Assembly: GCF_000478275.1 (NCBI RefSeq)
Contig: NZ_ASJB01000083.1
Span: 372,001 to 436,000, forward strand
Source of the DNA: Amycolatopsis orientalis DSM 40040 = KCTC 9412
GTDB lineage: Bacteria; Actinomycetota; Actinomycetes; Mycobacteriales; Pseudonocardiaceae
Direction: 5' to 3'
DNA length: 64,000 nucleotides
The notes below the pieces were generated by a model, which saw only the letters and a program-made list of their open reading frames with translations, had not been told where the DNA came from and did no database searches. The position numbers and the translations under genes are program-made. Positions within the stretch are counted from its first letter, which is position 1. Each line of letters opens with the position of its first letter. This document shows positions 1-8,648 of this stretch, in pieces.

Positions 1-1958
1 TCGCGGACGGCGAGCACCCGTGACGGCGGCCGCTCCCGCGAGTCCCACCAGTCGTGTTCGTCGGGCAGGCCGTGGTCGGGTTCCAGCGGATCGTCGTCGG
101 CGACGATCGCGAACGTGTCGAGGACGCCGACCGCGACGAGCGTGGCCACCGGCCAGTCCTCGGCGAATTCCTCGTCCAGCACGGACAAGGCGCCGTCCTC
201 TTCGAACACCTCGGGGTCGAAGATGTCGCCCAGCGGCGACGTGGGCAGCACGAGTTCGTCCGCGCGCCGCCAGCCGTCCTCGCTCGGGAGTGCCAGCGCA
301 CCGGCCCATTCGGGGGCGTCGTCGCCGACCTCGGCGATCAGGCGGAGCACCGCGCCCGCGAGCGCCATACCGTCCAAACCGGACCGGACGTCTTCGACGC
401 TGCGTTCGACGGCGGCACTCAGCGCGTCCGCTTCGAGCAGGTCGCTCGCCTCGGCGTGCCGGGCACCCAGGCGCTCCAGCAACGGATGCGCGGCGGCGGG
501 ATGCACGAGCCGGAGGCCGAGAATGTCCACATCGGACAGGAGTTCGAGCAGTTCCGCCGAACCGCCTACGAGCAGCGCGTCACGCACACCGGGCAACGTG
601 CGGCCGTCCGACATCGGTACCGGCAAGGCGCCGAGGTCGTCCTTGGTGAGGTCGTGCGCTTCGAGCGCCGGGAGCAGCACGTCGTAGAGCGAATGCCACC
701 ACGAGGGCTCGCGCTGGACCCCGGTCAGCAGCTCGATGGCCTCGGCGGGCGAAAGCGACCGCGCGCCGACGGCACGAAGGTCCACACCGGACAGCGAAAC
801 CAAGCCAGGCACCAGGTCGGCCAGGAGTGGCGCGAGGCCCGGCACGTCGACCGTCAGCACCCGGGCCCGGCGGCCGGGCAGGTCGTCGCCTTCCTGCGCC
901 GGGAGCCACGGAAGCGCGGCGAGATTCTCCAAAATGGACTCGCGCAGCGTTCCGTCCACAGTGGAACGCGGGAAGGAGGCGGCGGGAACGAGGGTCAGCC
1001 GCTCCTTGGCGGGCAAGGAACAGACGAGGTCGACATACTCCCGCGCGGCGTTCTTCAGCGCCGCCGTCAGATCCGGCCCCGGCAGCGCGCGGCGGCGCGA
1101 CGGTTCGATCGGCAGCGTCGCGATCAGCCTCGCGGGCAAGGAAAGTTCGTCGTCGGTGGGGGTCGGCGCGTGCAGGACGTCTTCGCCGAGCGGCCGCGGC
1201 GAACCGGCTTCGTCCAGCGGGACCGCCCAGACGACCTCGCCGCGATGGACCTGCCAGTGGTCGGCGGAACCGTCCGGCGACGTCAGCTGGACGACGCCGT
1301 CACCGAGATCGATACGGCGCCGGACGCCGCCTTCGATCTCGATGCTTTCCAGCCAGGACAAGGTGAGCAGGAGATCACCGGCGTCGTTCGCCAGGTCGGC
1401 CAGCAAGGCCGGGAGATCGACGCCGTCGCGCACCGGCAACCGGACCTCGGTGGTGAAACCTTCGGGGACGGGCGGTTCGTCGTCCCGGACCGGCCACGGA
1501 AGCCGGAGGACCGGGACATCGCCGGCGCGGGCGGCCTCGGCACGCGTGCGCTCCGCCGAGAAGGTGACCCCGCCGGTCGTCGAAACGATCCGCGGTGCGT
1601 CGGAAACCGTGAGCACGGCGGCGAACCCGACGCCGAACCGGCCGACCGTCTCGTCACCTTTACCGGAAGCACGAAGGGAGGCAAGGGATTCGACGCCGCA
1701 GGCGTCCAGCGGCGCACCCGTGTTGGCGAACCTCAGCTCACCGTCCACAACGGACACCCGGAGCCTGCCGGGTTCCCCTGCCGCCAAGGCGGCGTCGGCG
1801 GCGTTCTGCGCGAGTTCGACGAACAGCCGATCCCGGTAGCCGCCGACACGCAGGTCGTTCTCGGTGTTCGTGTCCTCGGTGAACCGCGTCGGCGAATCAG
1901 CCCACGCGCGCAGGACGGCGGCGCGTAACCGCTCGGTGCCGAACGGGTCAGTGCTCAC
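1..1958 (-). CDS. Sacsin N-terminal ATP-binding-like domain protein (partial)
   Basis: At least 652 residues are visible; the gene runs off the left edge, so its C-terminus is missing. The N-terminal ~200 residues look like a GHKL/HSP90-type nucleotide-binding fold of the sacsin NBD family: FVELAQNAADAA (the N-box Glu and Asn), then GRFGVGFAAVL (a glycine-rich G2-like motif). Members in actinomycetes are typically about 1000 residues and have no assigned function. The start is GTG, and it overlaps the 3' end of the DUF3027 gene by 11 bases, so the two are probably translationally coupled. The rest is acidic and poor in recognisable motifs. The fold call is firm; the role (chaperone-like or otherwise) is unknown. 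Confidence 0.85.
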   Translation of the reverse strand, partial: MSTDPFGTERLRAAVLRAWADSPTRFTEDTNTENDLRVGGYRDRLFVELAQNAADAALAAGEPGRLRVSVVDGELRFANTGAPLDACGVESLASLRASGKGDETVGRFGVGFAAVLTVSDAPRIVSTTGGVTFSAERTRAEAARAGDVPVLRLPWPVRDDEPPVPEGFTTEVRLPVRDGVDLPALLADLANDAGDLLLTLSWLESIEIEGGVRRRIDLGDGVVQLTSPDGSADHWQVHRGEVVWAVPLDEAGSPRPLGEDVLHAPTPTDDELSLPARLIATLPIEPSRRRALPGPDLTAALKNAAREYVDLVCSLPAKERLTLVPAASFPRSTVDGTLRESILENLAALPWLPAQEGDDLPGRRARVLTVDVPGLAPLLADLVPGLVSLSGVDLRAVGARSLSPAEAIELLTGVQREPSWWHSLYDVLLPALEAHDLTKDDLGALPVPMSDGRTLPGVRDALLVGGSAELLELLSDVDILGLRLVHPAAAHPLLERLGARHAEASDLLEADALSAAVERSVEDVRSGLDGMALAGAVLRLIAEVGDDAPEWAGALALPSEDGWRRADELVLPTSPLGDIFDPEVFEEDGALSVLDEEFAEDWPVATLVAVGVLDTFAIVADDDPLEPDHGLPDEHDWWDSRERPPSRVLAVR

Positions 1959-3030
1959 TGGCGCTTTCGGCTTCGACCTGCGCTTCGTCGGCGGTGGCCT
2001 CGGTGCTCTCAGCGCTCTCGGTGTTCTCGGTGCTTTCGGCGACGGCCTCGGCGGTCTCCGGCTCGACTTCGGGCTGGACCTCGGCGGTCTCGGGCACCTC
2101 GGCGACCGGGGCCTCGGCCTCGTCGACCACCGGTGCCTCGGCGGTCTCGACCTCCGAGGTCTCCGGCTCGGAGACCTCAGGTGTCTCTGACTCGGGCTCG
2201 GGCGTTTCCGCTACCTCGGCCACGACCTCGGCCTCGGTCCCGGCCGCGGGCTCGGGCTCGGCCGGTGCTTCCGGTGCGGCCTCGTAGTCGATGAGCGAGT
2301 CGTCGTAGACCAGTTCCGCCACCGGCACCGACGAGGTCACCTCGACCTCGATCTCGGAATGCGCGCCGCAGCCGTACTCGACGTCGACGACGTGGCCGTC
2401 CGCCGGGGAGATGTCATTGGTGCACGCACCGAAGGCCGCGCTGAGCGATCCCGCGAGCGGCACGAAGAACCCGCAGCTCCCGCAGACGTCCGGTGCGCTG
2501 CGCGCCATATCCGACCGGGGGCCGAATTCGCCGCCGTGCCAGCGGGCGGCGGCGTCGAGCCTGCCGTACCGGGAGAGCACGTGGACCCGGCCGAGGCCGG
2601 TCTCCATGGCGACCTCTTCGACCGCGGGGTCGTCGGACGCCAGGTACGCCGGAGCGAGCCGCGGATCGTCCTTCTCCACCGGGAAGATGTCGCCGACACC
2701 CAGGTCGCCCGCCTGCACGCGGCGGTCCCACGGCACCCACGCCGGGGCGACCCGTGCCTCCGGACCCGGGATGAGCACGACCTCGCTGACCGTGACCGGC
2801 TGGTCCTCGCCTGCCAGCGCGACCGTCACCGACCAGCGCCAGCCCCGATAACCCGACACGGTCGCCTCGAACAGGTGACTCGCGGAAACCGCGTCCTCAC
2901 GTTCGACGCCGACGTGCGCGCCGACCTGATCGGGACCGGCGTCCGCCAGCACCGCCTCGCGGGCGAGATCGACCGCCTCGGCGAGTTTGCGCTGGATAGA
3001 GCCGTCGTCCAGGGTCAACAGCAGGGTCAT
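1948..3030 (-). CDS. DUF3027 domain protein with long acidic tail
   Basis: 360 residues; actinobacterial DUF3027 family of unknown function. The conserved part spans about residues 5-240 and includes a zinc-ribbon-like cluster: CGSCGFF, then further cysteines in FGACTND and EYGCGAH. From about residue 245 to the end the protein is a low-complexity chain of Glu, Ala, Thr, Val and Pro, strongly acidic and probably disordered. I chose the ATG at 3030 (MTLLLTLDD) over a GTG at 3048 because family members start near this motif. It overlaps the sacsin-like gene downstream and is divergent from the cyclotransferase gene, whose start is only 50 bases away, so both promoters must share that gap. Confidence 0.88.
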   Translation of the reverse strand: MTLLLTLDDGSIQRKLAEAVDLAREAVLADAGPDQVGAHVGVEREDAVSASHLFEATVSGYRGWRWSVTVALAGEDQPVTVSEVVLIPGPEARVAPAWVPWDRRVQAGDLGVGDIFPVEKDDPRLAPAYLASDDPAVEEVAMETGLGRVHVLSRYGRLDAAARWHGGEFGPRSDMARSAPDVCGSCGFFVPLAGSLSAAFGACTNDISPADGHVVDVEYGCGAHSEIEVEVTSSVPVAELVYDDSLIDYEAAPEAPAEPEPAAGTEAEVVAEVAETPEPESETPEVSEPETSEVETAEAPVVDEAEAPVAEVPETAEVQPEVEPETAEAVAESTENTESAESTEATADEAQVEAESASEH

Positions 3031-3079
3031 ACCCCCATTCTGCCGCACGCGATATCGCGGTCCGTGTCAGGCTGTCCGC

Positions 3080-3844
3080 GTGCGCACGCCGATGACCATC
3101 TCGCTCCTGCTGGCCGCCGTCCTCGGTGGCTGCGCCGCCGCGCCGGTGAGCGGCACCGCCCCGGCCGCGGCCGAAAAGCTCAAGGTTCAGGTGCTCTCCA
3201 CCCTTCCGCACGACCCGGCCGCGTTCACCCAGGGCCTCGAGTTCTCCGGCGAGACGCTGTACGAGGGGACCGGCCTGGTCGGGAAGTCGTCGATGCGGGC
3301 CGGGCCCGCGGGCGCGGCGCCGTCGGTCCGGCAGGACCTGCCCGGCCTGTTCGGCGAGGGCATCACCGTGCTCGGGCCGACGGTCTGGCAGATCACCTGG
3401 CAGGACGGCGTCGCCATCGAACGCGACGCCAAGACCCTCGCCGAGCTCCGTCGCGTGACCTACACCGGCGAAGGCTGGGGCCTCTGCCACCACGACGGAC
3501 GGCTGGTGATGAGCGACGGCTCGTCGAGGCTCACCTTCCGCGACCCCGTTTCCTTCGCCCCGACGGGCGGCGTCGATGTCGGGCGTGACCAGCTGAACGA
3601 ACTGGAATGCGTCGGCGACTCGGTCTACGCGAACGTCTGGCAGACCGAGAAGATCCTGCGGATCGACGCCGCTTCCGGCCGGGTCACCGGCGAAATCGAC
3701 GCGTCGGGCTTGCTCGGCCCCGGCGAGCGGGGTTCCGCCGACGTCCTCAACGGCATCGCGGCGGTGCCCGGGGCGGACGAATTCGTGATCACCGGCAAGC
3801 TCTGGCCCAAGATGTTCCGCGTGAAATTCGTCCCTGCCCCCTAG
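3080..3844 (+). CDS. Glutaminyl-peptide cyclotransferase, lipoprotein
   Basis: 254 residues. The protein matches the bacterial/plant-type glutamine cyclotransferase family (a five-bladed beta-propeller), which converts N-terminal glutamine of peptides to pyroglutamate. Family hallmarks seen: FTQGLEF near residue 55, LYEGTG, the LNELECV motif followed by YANVWQTEKI, and DVLNGIA near the end. The N-terminus is a lipoprotein signal (hydrophobic stretch ending LGGC), so it should sit on the outer face of the membrane. The start is a GTG at 3080; an ATG at 3092 (MTISLLL) is a possible alternative. It is transcribed towards the MFS gene, 51 bases downstream. Confidence 0.9.
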   Translation: MRTPMTISLLLAAVLGGCAAAPVSGTAPAAAEKLKVQVLSTLPHDPAAFTQGLEFSGETLYEGTGLVGKSSMRAGPAGAAPSVRQDLPGLFGEGITVLGPTVWQITWQDGVAIERDAKTLAELRRVTYTGEGWGLCHHDGRLVMSDGSSRLTFRDPVSFAPTGGVDVGRDQLNELECVGDSVYANVWQTEKILRIDAASGRVTGEIDASGLLGPGERGSADVLNGIAAVPGADEFVITGKLWPKMFRVKFVPAP

Positions 3845-3895
3845 AAAGCAGTGGTGAACGCGCGCGGCGGGTCCCGGGTAAGGCAGGATTGAAGG

Positions 3896-5836
3896 GTGGG
3901 AATCTTCGGCTCGAACTCTGGACCCGACGGCACGCGTTCCGGCCGGCCGGGCAAGGAGCGTGGCCGTAAGAGCAAGCGCAAGTGGACACCGGAACCGGGC
4001 GCCGCCCAGGCGCGCGACTGGTCCGCGCCGCCGCCCACCCGGGTCGACCACCAGCCGGTGCCGCCCCGCGCGGCCCGTCCCCAGCCCCAGAACCAGCCCC
4101 AGTACCAGCCGCATCCGGCCGGGCCGACCGCCGACGAGGCGCGCACCGCCGCGATCCCGATGGGGCACCACCAGCCACCGCCGCCACCGCCCCGGATGCC
4201 ACCGCAGACGCCTCCGCGCGGCGCCCGGCCGTACCCGGATCCCTCGCAGCGGCAGACCGAACCCGTCCGGCGTCGTCCGGGCGGGTTCTACGACGAGCAC
4301 CCGCCCGGCAGCGGCGAGTACGAGCACTACGACACCGGCGGCTACGCGGGTGAACCCCGGGTCGCCGAGGAGGTGCCACAGGAGCACCCGACGACCGCGG
4401 TCCCGCCGCGGGCGGGCGCCCTGCCGCGGATGCCGAAGAAGATCACGGTCACCCGGGTCGCGGCGATGCGCAGCCGTCAGCTCACCGGGCAGGCCGTCGG
4501 CGCGTTCCAGCGGGCGACGAAGGCGGACGGCGCCGACAAGTCGGGGCTGACTTCGCTGACGTACGCGGTGATGCTGAACTACGCCAGCGACGCGGCGATG
4601 GCGATCGCGCTGGCCAACACGCTGTTCTTCGCCGCCACCAGCGGCGAGAGCAAGGGCAAGGTCGCGCTCTACCTGCTCATCACGATCGCGCCGTTCGCGC
4701 TGGTCGCGCCGGTGATCGGCCCGGCGCTGGACAAGATCCAGCGTGGCCGCAGGCTGGCGATGTGCGTGTCCTCGGCCGGACAGGCGCTGATGGCCATCGT
4801 GATGGCGCTGCATTTCGACGACTGGTTGCTGTACCCGGCGGCGCTGGGCATGATGGTGCTCTCGAAGTCGTTCACCGTGCTCAAGGCGGCGGTGACCCCA
4901 CGCGTGCTGCCACCCGAGATCACGCTGTCCAAGACCAACGCGCGGCTGACGGTGTTCGGCCTGGTCGCCGCCGGCGCGTTCGGCGCGCTGGCGAGCGGGG
5001 TCAACGCGATCTGGGGTTCGCAGGGCGCGCTGTGGTTCACCATGCTGATCTGCGTCGCGGCCGCCGTGCAGTCGATGCGGATCCCGGCGTGGGTCGAGAA
5101 GACCGAGGGCGAGGTGCCTGCTTCGCTGTCCGCGCACCCCGAGCGGCGAGTGAAGAAGCAGCGGCAGCCGATGGGACGGCAGATCGTCGTCTCGCTGTGG
5201 GGCAACGGCACCGTCCGCGTGCTGACCGGGTTCCTGATGATGTTCTCCGCGTTCGCGGTGAAGGCGCAGGCCGAGGGCAGTGGGCAGAGCCCGTTCGAAC
5301 AGCTGCTGCTGCTCGGCATCATCGGCGCCGCCGCCGGTGCCGGTGGTTTCCTGGGGAACGCGCTCGGCTCCCGGCTGCACTTCGGCAAACCGGATCAGGT
5401 GATCCTGGCCTGTGTCGGGGCCTGCCTGGGTATCGCGGTCATCGCCACCGTGGCGGCGGGGCTGGCGACGGCGGCGATCGTCGCGCTCGTCGGCGCGACC
5501 GCGAGCGCGCTGGCGAAGATCAGCCTCGACGCCGTGATCCAGGAGGACCTGCCGGAGGAGTCGCGCGCGTCGGCGTTCGGGCGTTCGGAGACCGTGCTGC
5601 AGATGTCCTGGTGCTTCGGCGGTGCCGTCGGCCTGCTGCTGCCGCCGACGTACTGGATCGGGTTCCTCGTGCTGTCGATCCTGCTGGCCGTCGGGTTCAC
5701 GCAGACGTTCATGGTCCGGCGCGGGACCTCGCTGATCCCGGGTCTCGGCGGCGACCGGCCGCTGCGCCCCGAGCCGACCAGCGAATCGCCGGTCCCGTCG
5801 GAGGCCGGTGACTCCCGGTGGCGGCCGGGCTCGTAA
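3896..5836 (+). CDS. MFS transporter with proline-rich N-terminal extension
   Basis: 646 residues starting at GTG. Residues 1 to about 180 are cytoplasmic, rich in Pro, Arg and Gln and probably disordered. About twelve membrane segments follow, beginning near TYAVMLNYASDAAMAIALAN. The layout matches a conserved actinobacterial membrane protein (Rv0876c-like, from memory) placed in the major facilitator superfamily; its substrate is unknown. A DUF2771 lipoprotein gene follows after ten bases, so the two are likely co-transcribed, as in mycobacteria. Confidence 0.85.
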   Translation: MGIFGSNSGPDGTRSGRPGKERGRKSKRKWTPEPGAAQARDWSAPPPTRVDHQPVPPRAARPQPQNQPQYQPHPAGPTADEARTAAIPMGHHQPPPPPPRMPPQTPPRGARPYPDPSQRQTEPVRRRPGGFYDEHPPGSGEYEHYDTGGYAGEPRVAEEVPQEHPTTAVPPRAGALPRMPKKITVTRVAAMRSRQLTGQAVGAFQRATKADGADKSGLTSLTYAVMLNYASDAAMAIALANTLFFAATSGESKGKVALYLLITIAPFALVAPVIGPALDKIQRGRRLAMCVSSAGQALMAIVMALHFDDWLLYPAALGMMVLSKSFTVLKAAVTPRVLPPEITLSKTNARLTVFGLVAAGAFGALASGVNAIWGSQGALWFTMLICVAAAVQSMRIPAWVEKTEGEVPASLSAHPERRVKKQRQPMGRQIVVSLWGNGTVRVLTGFLMMFSAFAVKAQAEGSGQSPFEQLLLLGIIGAAAGAGGFLGNALGSRLHFGKPDQVILACVGACLGIAVIATVAAGLATAAIVALVGATASALAKISLDAVIQEDLPEESRASAFGRSETVLQMSWCFGGAVGLLLPPTYWIGFLVLSILLAVGFTQTFMVRRGTSLIPGLGGDRPLRPEPTSESPVPSEAGDSRWRPGS

Positions 5837-5846
5837 TCTTCACCGT

Positions 5847-6329
5847 ATGCGGCGACTTCGTATCTTGGCCCTGCTCGCGGCGGGTGGTTTCGTGGTGGCC
5901 GGTTGCTCGGCCCCCGGCCCCGAAGAGGTGACCTTCTTCGCCGACGGGAAGACGGTGAACGTCACCCCGCTGGCGTCCTGCGACATCAAAAGCGCCCAGT
6001 GCACGACCCGCCCCGACGCCGCGGGCAAGCTGCGCGTCCGGCCGGGGAAACCGGTGCAGATCTCGGTGCCGAGCGGGATCGCGGAGACGCCGTGGAAGGT
6101 CACGGTGCAGTACGTGAACGGCAAGGGCGAGCCGCAGGAACTGAAGCAGGACATCATCACGTCGCTGGACCGGTTCGCCTACACCGTGACGACGCCCAAG
6201 CCCGACGATCAGATCCTCGTCGTCGAGGTCGCGCAGGCTTCGGTGATCAGCCAGACCGGACGTCCGGAGGACGCCGAGGCGGTCACGACCGCGATCTGGT
6301 CGCTGCAGGTCGAGCCGCCCGCCGCCTGA
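5847..6329 (+). CDS. DUF2771 lipoprotein
   Basis: 160 residues. The N-terminus MRRLRILALLAAGG leads to a lipobox (VAGC), so this is a predicted lipoprotein. The body, with EVTFFADGKTVNVTPL and a Cys pair in SCDIKSAQCTT, matches DUF2771, an actinobacterial exported family of unknown function. The start ATG lies ten bases after the MFS stop; no strong ribosome binding site is visible, consistent with coupling. The gene is followed by three palindromic elements and a convergent cold-shock gene. Confidence 0.85.
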   Translation: MRRLRILALLAAGGFVVAGCSAPGPEEVTFFADGKTVNVTPLASCDIKSAQCTTRPDAAGKLRVRPGKPVQISVPSGIAETPWKVTVQYVNGKGEPQELKQDIITSLDRFAYTVTTPKPDDQILVVEVAQASVISQTGRPEDAEAVTTAIWSLQVEPPAA

Positions 6330-6331
6330 GC

Positions 6332-6353
6332 AGCAAGGGACCTTTGCTATCGC
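6332..6353. repeat. 22-base dispersed hairpin, copy 1
   Basis: AGCAAGGGACCTTTGCTATC plus GC. AGCAAGGG pairs with CCTTTGCT (one G-T pair). The same 22 bases recur exactly at 26071 and 60731. It lies directly after the DUF2771 stop codon. Confidence 0.85.
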
Positions 6354-6422
6354 GCGGGCTCCCGATCCTCCGCTGAAGGTAGTGAAGGCGCCGACCGACC
6401 CGGCCGGCAGCCACCCGTGAGT

Positions 6423-6475
6423 GCCATGAAAGGTCCTTTCCTTGCAAATTTTGCAAGGAAAGGACCTTTCATGGC
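6423..6475. repeat. 53-base perfect palindrome, family B copy 1
   Basis: Two perfectly complementary 26-base arms around one central base. The ends read GCCATGAAAGGTCC and GGACCTTTCATGGC. A nearly identical copy sits at 57580-57632. It lies between the convergent DUF2771 and cold-shock genes and could act as a bidirectional terminator. Confidence 0.9.
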
Positions 6476-6501
6476 GCTTGAGTAAGCGTCGGGCGGCCGA
6501 T

Positions 6502-6557
6502 GCGCGTGAAGGCCCCCCCTTCCCTCGGCTGAGCCGAGGGAAGGGGCCTTCACGCGC
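6502..6557. repeat. Long palindrome with GTGAAGG termini
   Basis: Inverted repeat whose arms begin GCGTGAAGGCCCC and end GGGGCCTTCACGC, with TTCCCTCGGC / GCCGAGGGAA in the stem and a minimal loop. It resembles the element at 9624 in its ends but has a different core. It is adjacent to the 3' end of the cold-shock gene. Confidence 0.85.
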
Positions 6558-6574
6558 TAAGACGGAGGCGTCGA

Positions 6575-6961
6575 TCAGGGATCGAGGTCCCTGGCGACCG
6601 CGCGCATGATCTCGGCGATCTGCTTGGTGTTCTTGCGGTCCGGGTAGCGGTTGCGCCGCAGGTCCGGCTGCACCTTGAGTTCCAGCAGCTTGATCATGTC
6701 CTCGATGAGCCCGTGCAGTTCCTCCGCGGGACGGCGGCGGGCCTCGGCGACCGAAGGCGGCGGGTCCAGCAGCCGGACGGAAAGCGCTTGCGGGCCGCGA
6801 CGGCCGTCGGCGACACCGAACTCGAGGCGCTGACCCGCCTTGAGTCCTTCGACGCCCTGCGGCAGCGCGGCTTTGCGGATGTAGACGTCGGCGCCCCCAT
6901 CCTGGGTGACGAAACCGAAACCCTTCTCCGCGTCGTACCACTTGACCTTGCCGGTCGGCAC
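6575..6961 (-). CDS. Cold-shock domain protein with C-terminal extension
   Basis: 128 residues. The first ~65 residues form a cold-shock (CSD/OB-fold) domain: GKVKWYDAEKGFGFV contains the RNP1 motif. The remaining ~60 residues form an actinobacterial extension with a helix ending QIAEIMRAVARDLDP. It is expected to bind single-stranded RNA or DNA. The start is set at GTG 6961 (VPTGKVKWY) because homologues begin with M-P-T-G-K; GAGG lies just upstream. Another GTG at 6970 is possible. The gene is divergent from the small membrane protein gene. Confidence 0.92.
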   Translation of the reverse strand: MPTGKVKWYDAEKGFGFVTQDGGADVYIRKAALPQGVEGLKAGQRLEFGVADGRRGPQALSVRLLDPPPSVAEARRRPAEELHGLIEDMIKLLELKVQPDLRRNRYPDRKNTKQIAEIMRAVARDLDP

Positions 6962-7119
6962 TTCCCTCACCAGTCCTTTGCTGTCCTGCTCACAACGAAC
7001 GCGCCCGGGGCGTACCCAGGGCGCGCGTCCCATAAGCGTATCTCGCCACATGCCCTGTGGAGAAGCGGATACCGGCGGATACCCTCTGTTTCATGGAGAC
7101 CGCAGTAAAGGAGGCCGCT

Positions 7120-7338
7120 GTGGCCGTCCCCGAAAAGCCGGGCAAACCGATCCTCATGCGCGTGGGCATCGGCCTGTTCGCGATCGGCATGATCGCCGTC
7201 ACAGCCGTGTTCATCCTGTTCGCGGCCGGACTGGAGAACCTGCCGGTGTGGCTGTCCGCCGCGGCCGGCGTGATCACCCCACTGGGTCTGGCGCTGGGCC
7301 TGATCGCCCTGGTTCGCGAGGCTCGCCGAAAGAGCTGA
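7120..7338 (+). CDS. Small two-helix membrane protein, unknown
   Basis: 72 residues with two hydrophobic segments (about residues 13-35 and 41-63), so probably a two-span membrane protein with a short basic tail (REARRKS). I do not recognise a named family. The start is decided by the ribosome binding site: AAAGGAGG followed by a five-base spacer and GTG at 7120. An upstream in-frame ATG at 7093 has no such site. Its last 65 bases overlap the 3' end of the convergent HAD gene. Confidence 0.7.
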   Translation: MAVPEKPGKPILMRVGIGLFAIGMIAVTAVFILFAAGLENLPVWLSAAAGVITPLGLALGLIALVREARRKS

Positions 7339-7927
7339 ACCAGCCGGGGAACTCGGTCAGCGAGTCGAACACCACGTCGGCCCCTTCCGCGAGCAGTTCG
7401 GCCTTGGTGCACGGGCCCGTCGTGACCCCGACGGGGACGGCGCCCGCCGCCAGCGCGCCGCGGATGTCGCCGAGGTGATCCCCGACGTAGACACGGGCGC
7501 CGTGCTCGGTGAGCGCGGCGGCCTTCTCCGTCGACCACAGCTCCCCGACCAGGACGTCGACCTCGAAGCCGAGGGCGTCCAGGTGGAGTTTCGCGTTGGG
7601 CCCGTACTTACCGGTGACGACGACGGTGCGCCCGCCCGCCTCGCGGACGGCGTGGAGTGCTTCGGCCGCGCCGGGCAGCGCGACCGTCACCGGCACGACG
7701 ACCTCCGGGTACATCGCGCGGAACCGCGTCACCAGTTCCGGGATGCGCTCCTCCGGCGCGCCGAATCCCCGCAGGCTGTCGTCGAGGGGCGGGCCGAGGT
7801 TGGCCGCGAAGAACTCGCCGTCCAGCGGCAGGCCGGACTCCACGCCGAGCGCGTTCATCGCCGCGACCATGCCCGGCCGCGGATCGATCAGTGTCATGTC
7901 GAGGTCGAACCCCACGGTGATGCCCAC
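7274..7927 (-). CDS. HAD-superfamily phosphatase (phosphoglycolate phosphatase-like)
   Basis: 217 residues. Motif I is FDLDMTLID (nucleophile Asp and the second Asp), motif II falls around VVVTGKYGPNAK (Thr), and motif IV is YVGDHLGDIRGA. The helical cap lies between motifs I and II. It likely dephosphorylates a small metabolite; the substrate cannot be named. The GTG start at 7927 (VGITVGFDLD) leaves only the usual few residues before the catalytic Asp. The last ~20 residues (after FPGWF) read through the end of the convergent small membrane gene, giving a 65-base antisense overlap. Confidence 0.85.
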   Translation of the reverse strand: MGITVGFDLDMTLIDPRPGMVAAMNALGVESGLPLDGEFFAANLGPPLDDSLRGFGAPEERIPELVTRFRAMYPEVVVPVTVALPGAAEALHAVREAGGRTVVVTGKYGPNAKLHLDALGFEVDVLVGELWSTEKAAALTEHGARVYVGDHLGDIRGALAAGAVPVGVTTGPCTKAELLAEGADVVFDSLTEFPGWFSSFGEPREPGRSGPAPDPVG

Positions 7928-7987
7928 GCCGCCACGGTAGCGGCCACCACCGACTGATTTACACCAACCGGGCAATCGTCAACGCCT

Positions 7988-8012
7988 TTGACACAGGCGC
8001 GCTCTGTGTCAA
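7988..8012. promoter_or_regulatory. Probable TetR operator
   Basis: TTGACACAG and CTGTGTCAA form a perfect 9-base inverted repeat with a 7-base spacer, ten bases before the TetR start. TTGACA can also serve as a -35 box. Autoregulation by the adjacent TetR protein is inferred. Confidence 0.7.
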
Positions 8013-8021
8013 GCTGGAGAT

Positions 8022-8633
8022 GTGGGCGAGATCACGAGCTTCTCCGACCGGACCAAGGCCTCGTTGCGGGAGGCCCTGCTCGACGCCGCCACCGAGCTGC
8101 TCCCGGAGCGCGGCTACACGGCGCTGCGCATGGCGGACGTCGCCGCGCACGCGGGGGTGAGCAGGCAGACGGTCTACAACGAGTTCGGCAGCAAGGCCGC
8201 GCTCACCCAGGCCGTCGTTCTCCGGACGACGTCGGAGTTCCTGGAGGGCATCCGGCAGCGCGTCGAGCACGCGCAGGACCTCCTCGACGGGATCCGCGAG
8301 GCCGTCGTCTACACGATCGAGCACGCCCGTGAGAACCGGCTCGTCGCGACCACGCTCGGCACCGAAGCCGGCGAGGACCTCCTTCCGTTGCTCACCACCA
8401 AGGGCGAGCCGATCCTGACCGCGGCCACCGAGGTCGCGGCCGGGCAGTACCGCGAATTCGAACCGGCGCTCTCGGCTCATTCGGCCGCGCTGCTGGCGGA
8501 GACCGTCGTGCGGCTTTCCCTGTCCCATCTCGTCATGCCGACCCATTCGGCCGACGAGGCGGCGGCCGCCGTGGTCGCCGTACTGGCACCCGCCATCCGG
8601 ATGCTGACCACCGATTCGTCCACAATGGAGTGA
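8022..8633 (+). CDS. TetR/AcrR family transcriptional regulator
   Basis: 203 residues. The N-terminal helix-turn-helix is typical (MADVAAHAGVSRQTVYNEFG), and the C-terminal domain carries the ligand and dimer surfaces. The start is GTG 8022 preceded by GGAGA. It lies 15 bases upstream of the R2-like oxidase gene in the same direction, so it probably represses itself and that enzyme through the inverted repeat at 7988-8012. The inducing ligand is unknown; a fatty acid is conceivable because the oxidase binds one. Confidence 0.92.
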   Translation: MGEITSFSDRTKASLREALLDAATELLPERGYTALRMADVAAHAGVSRQTVYNEFGSKAALTQAVVLRTTSEFLEGIRQRVEHAQDLLDGIREAVVYTIEHARENRLVATTLGTEAGEDLLPLLTTKGEPILTAATEVAAGQYREFEPALSAHSAALLAETVVRLSLSHLVMPTHSADEAAAAVVAVLAPAIRMLTTDSSTME

Positions 8634-8648
8634 CACGAAGGGGACGTC

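Noticed and set aside
2897..5380. 827-residue open frame on the minus strand
   Set aside because: Antisense to the cyclotransferase and MFS genes.
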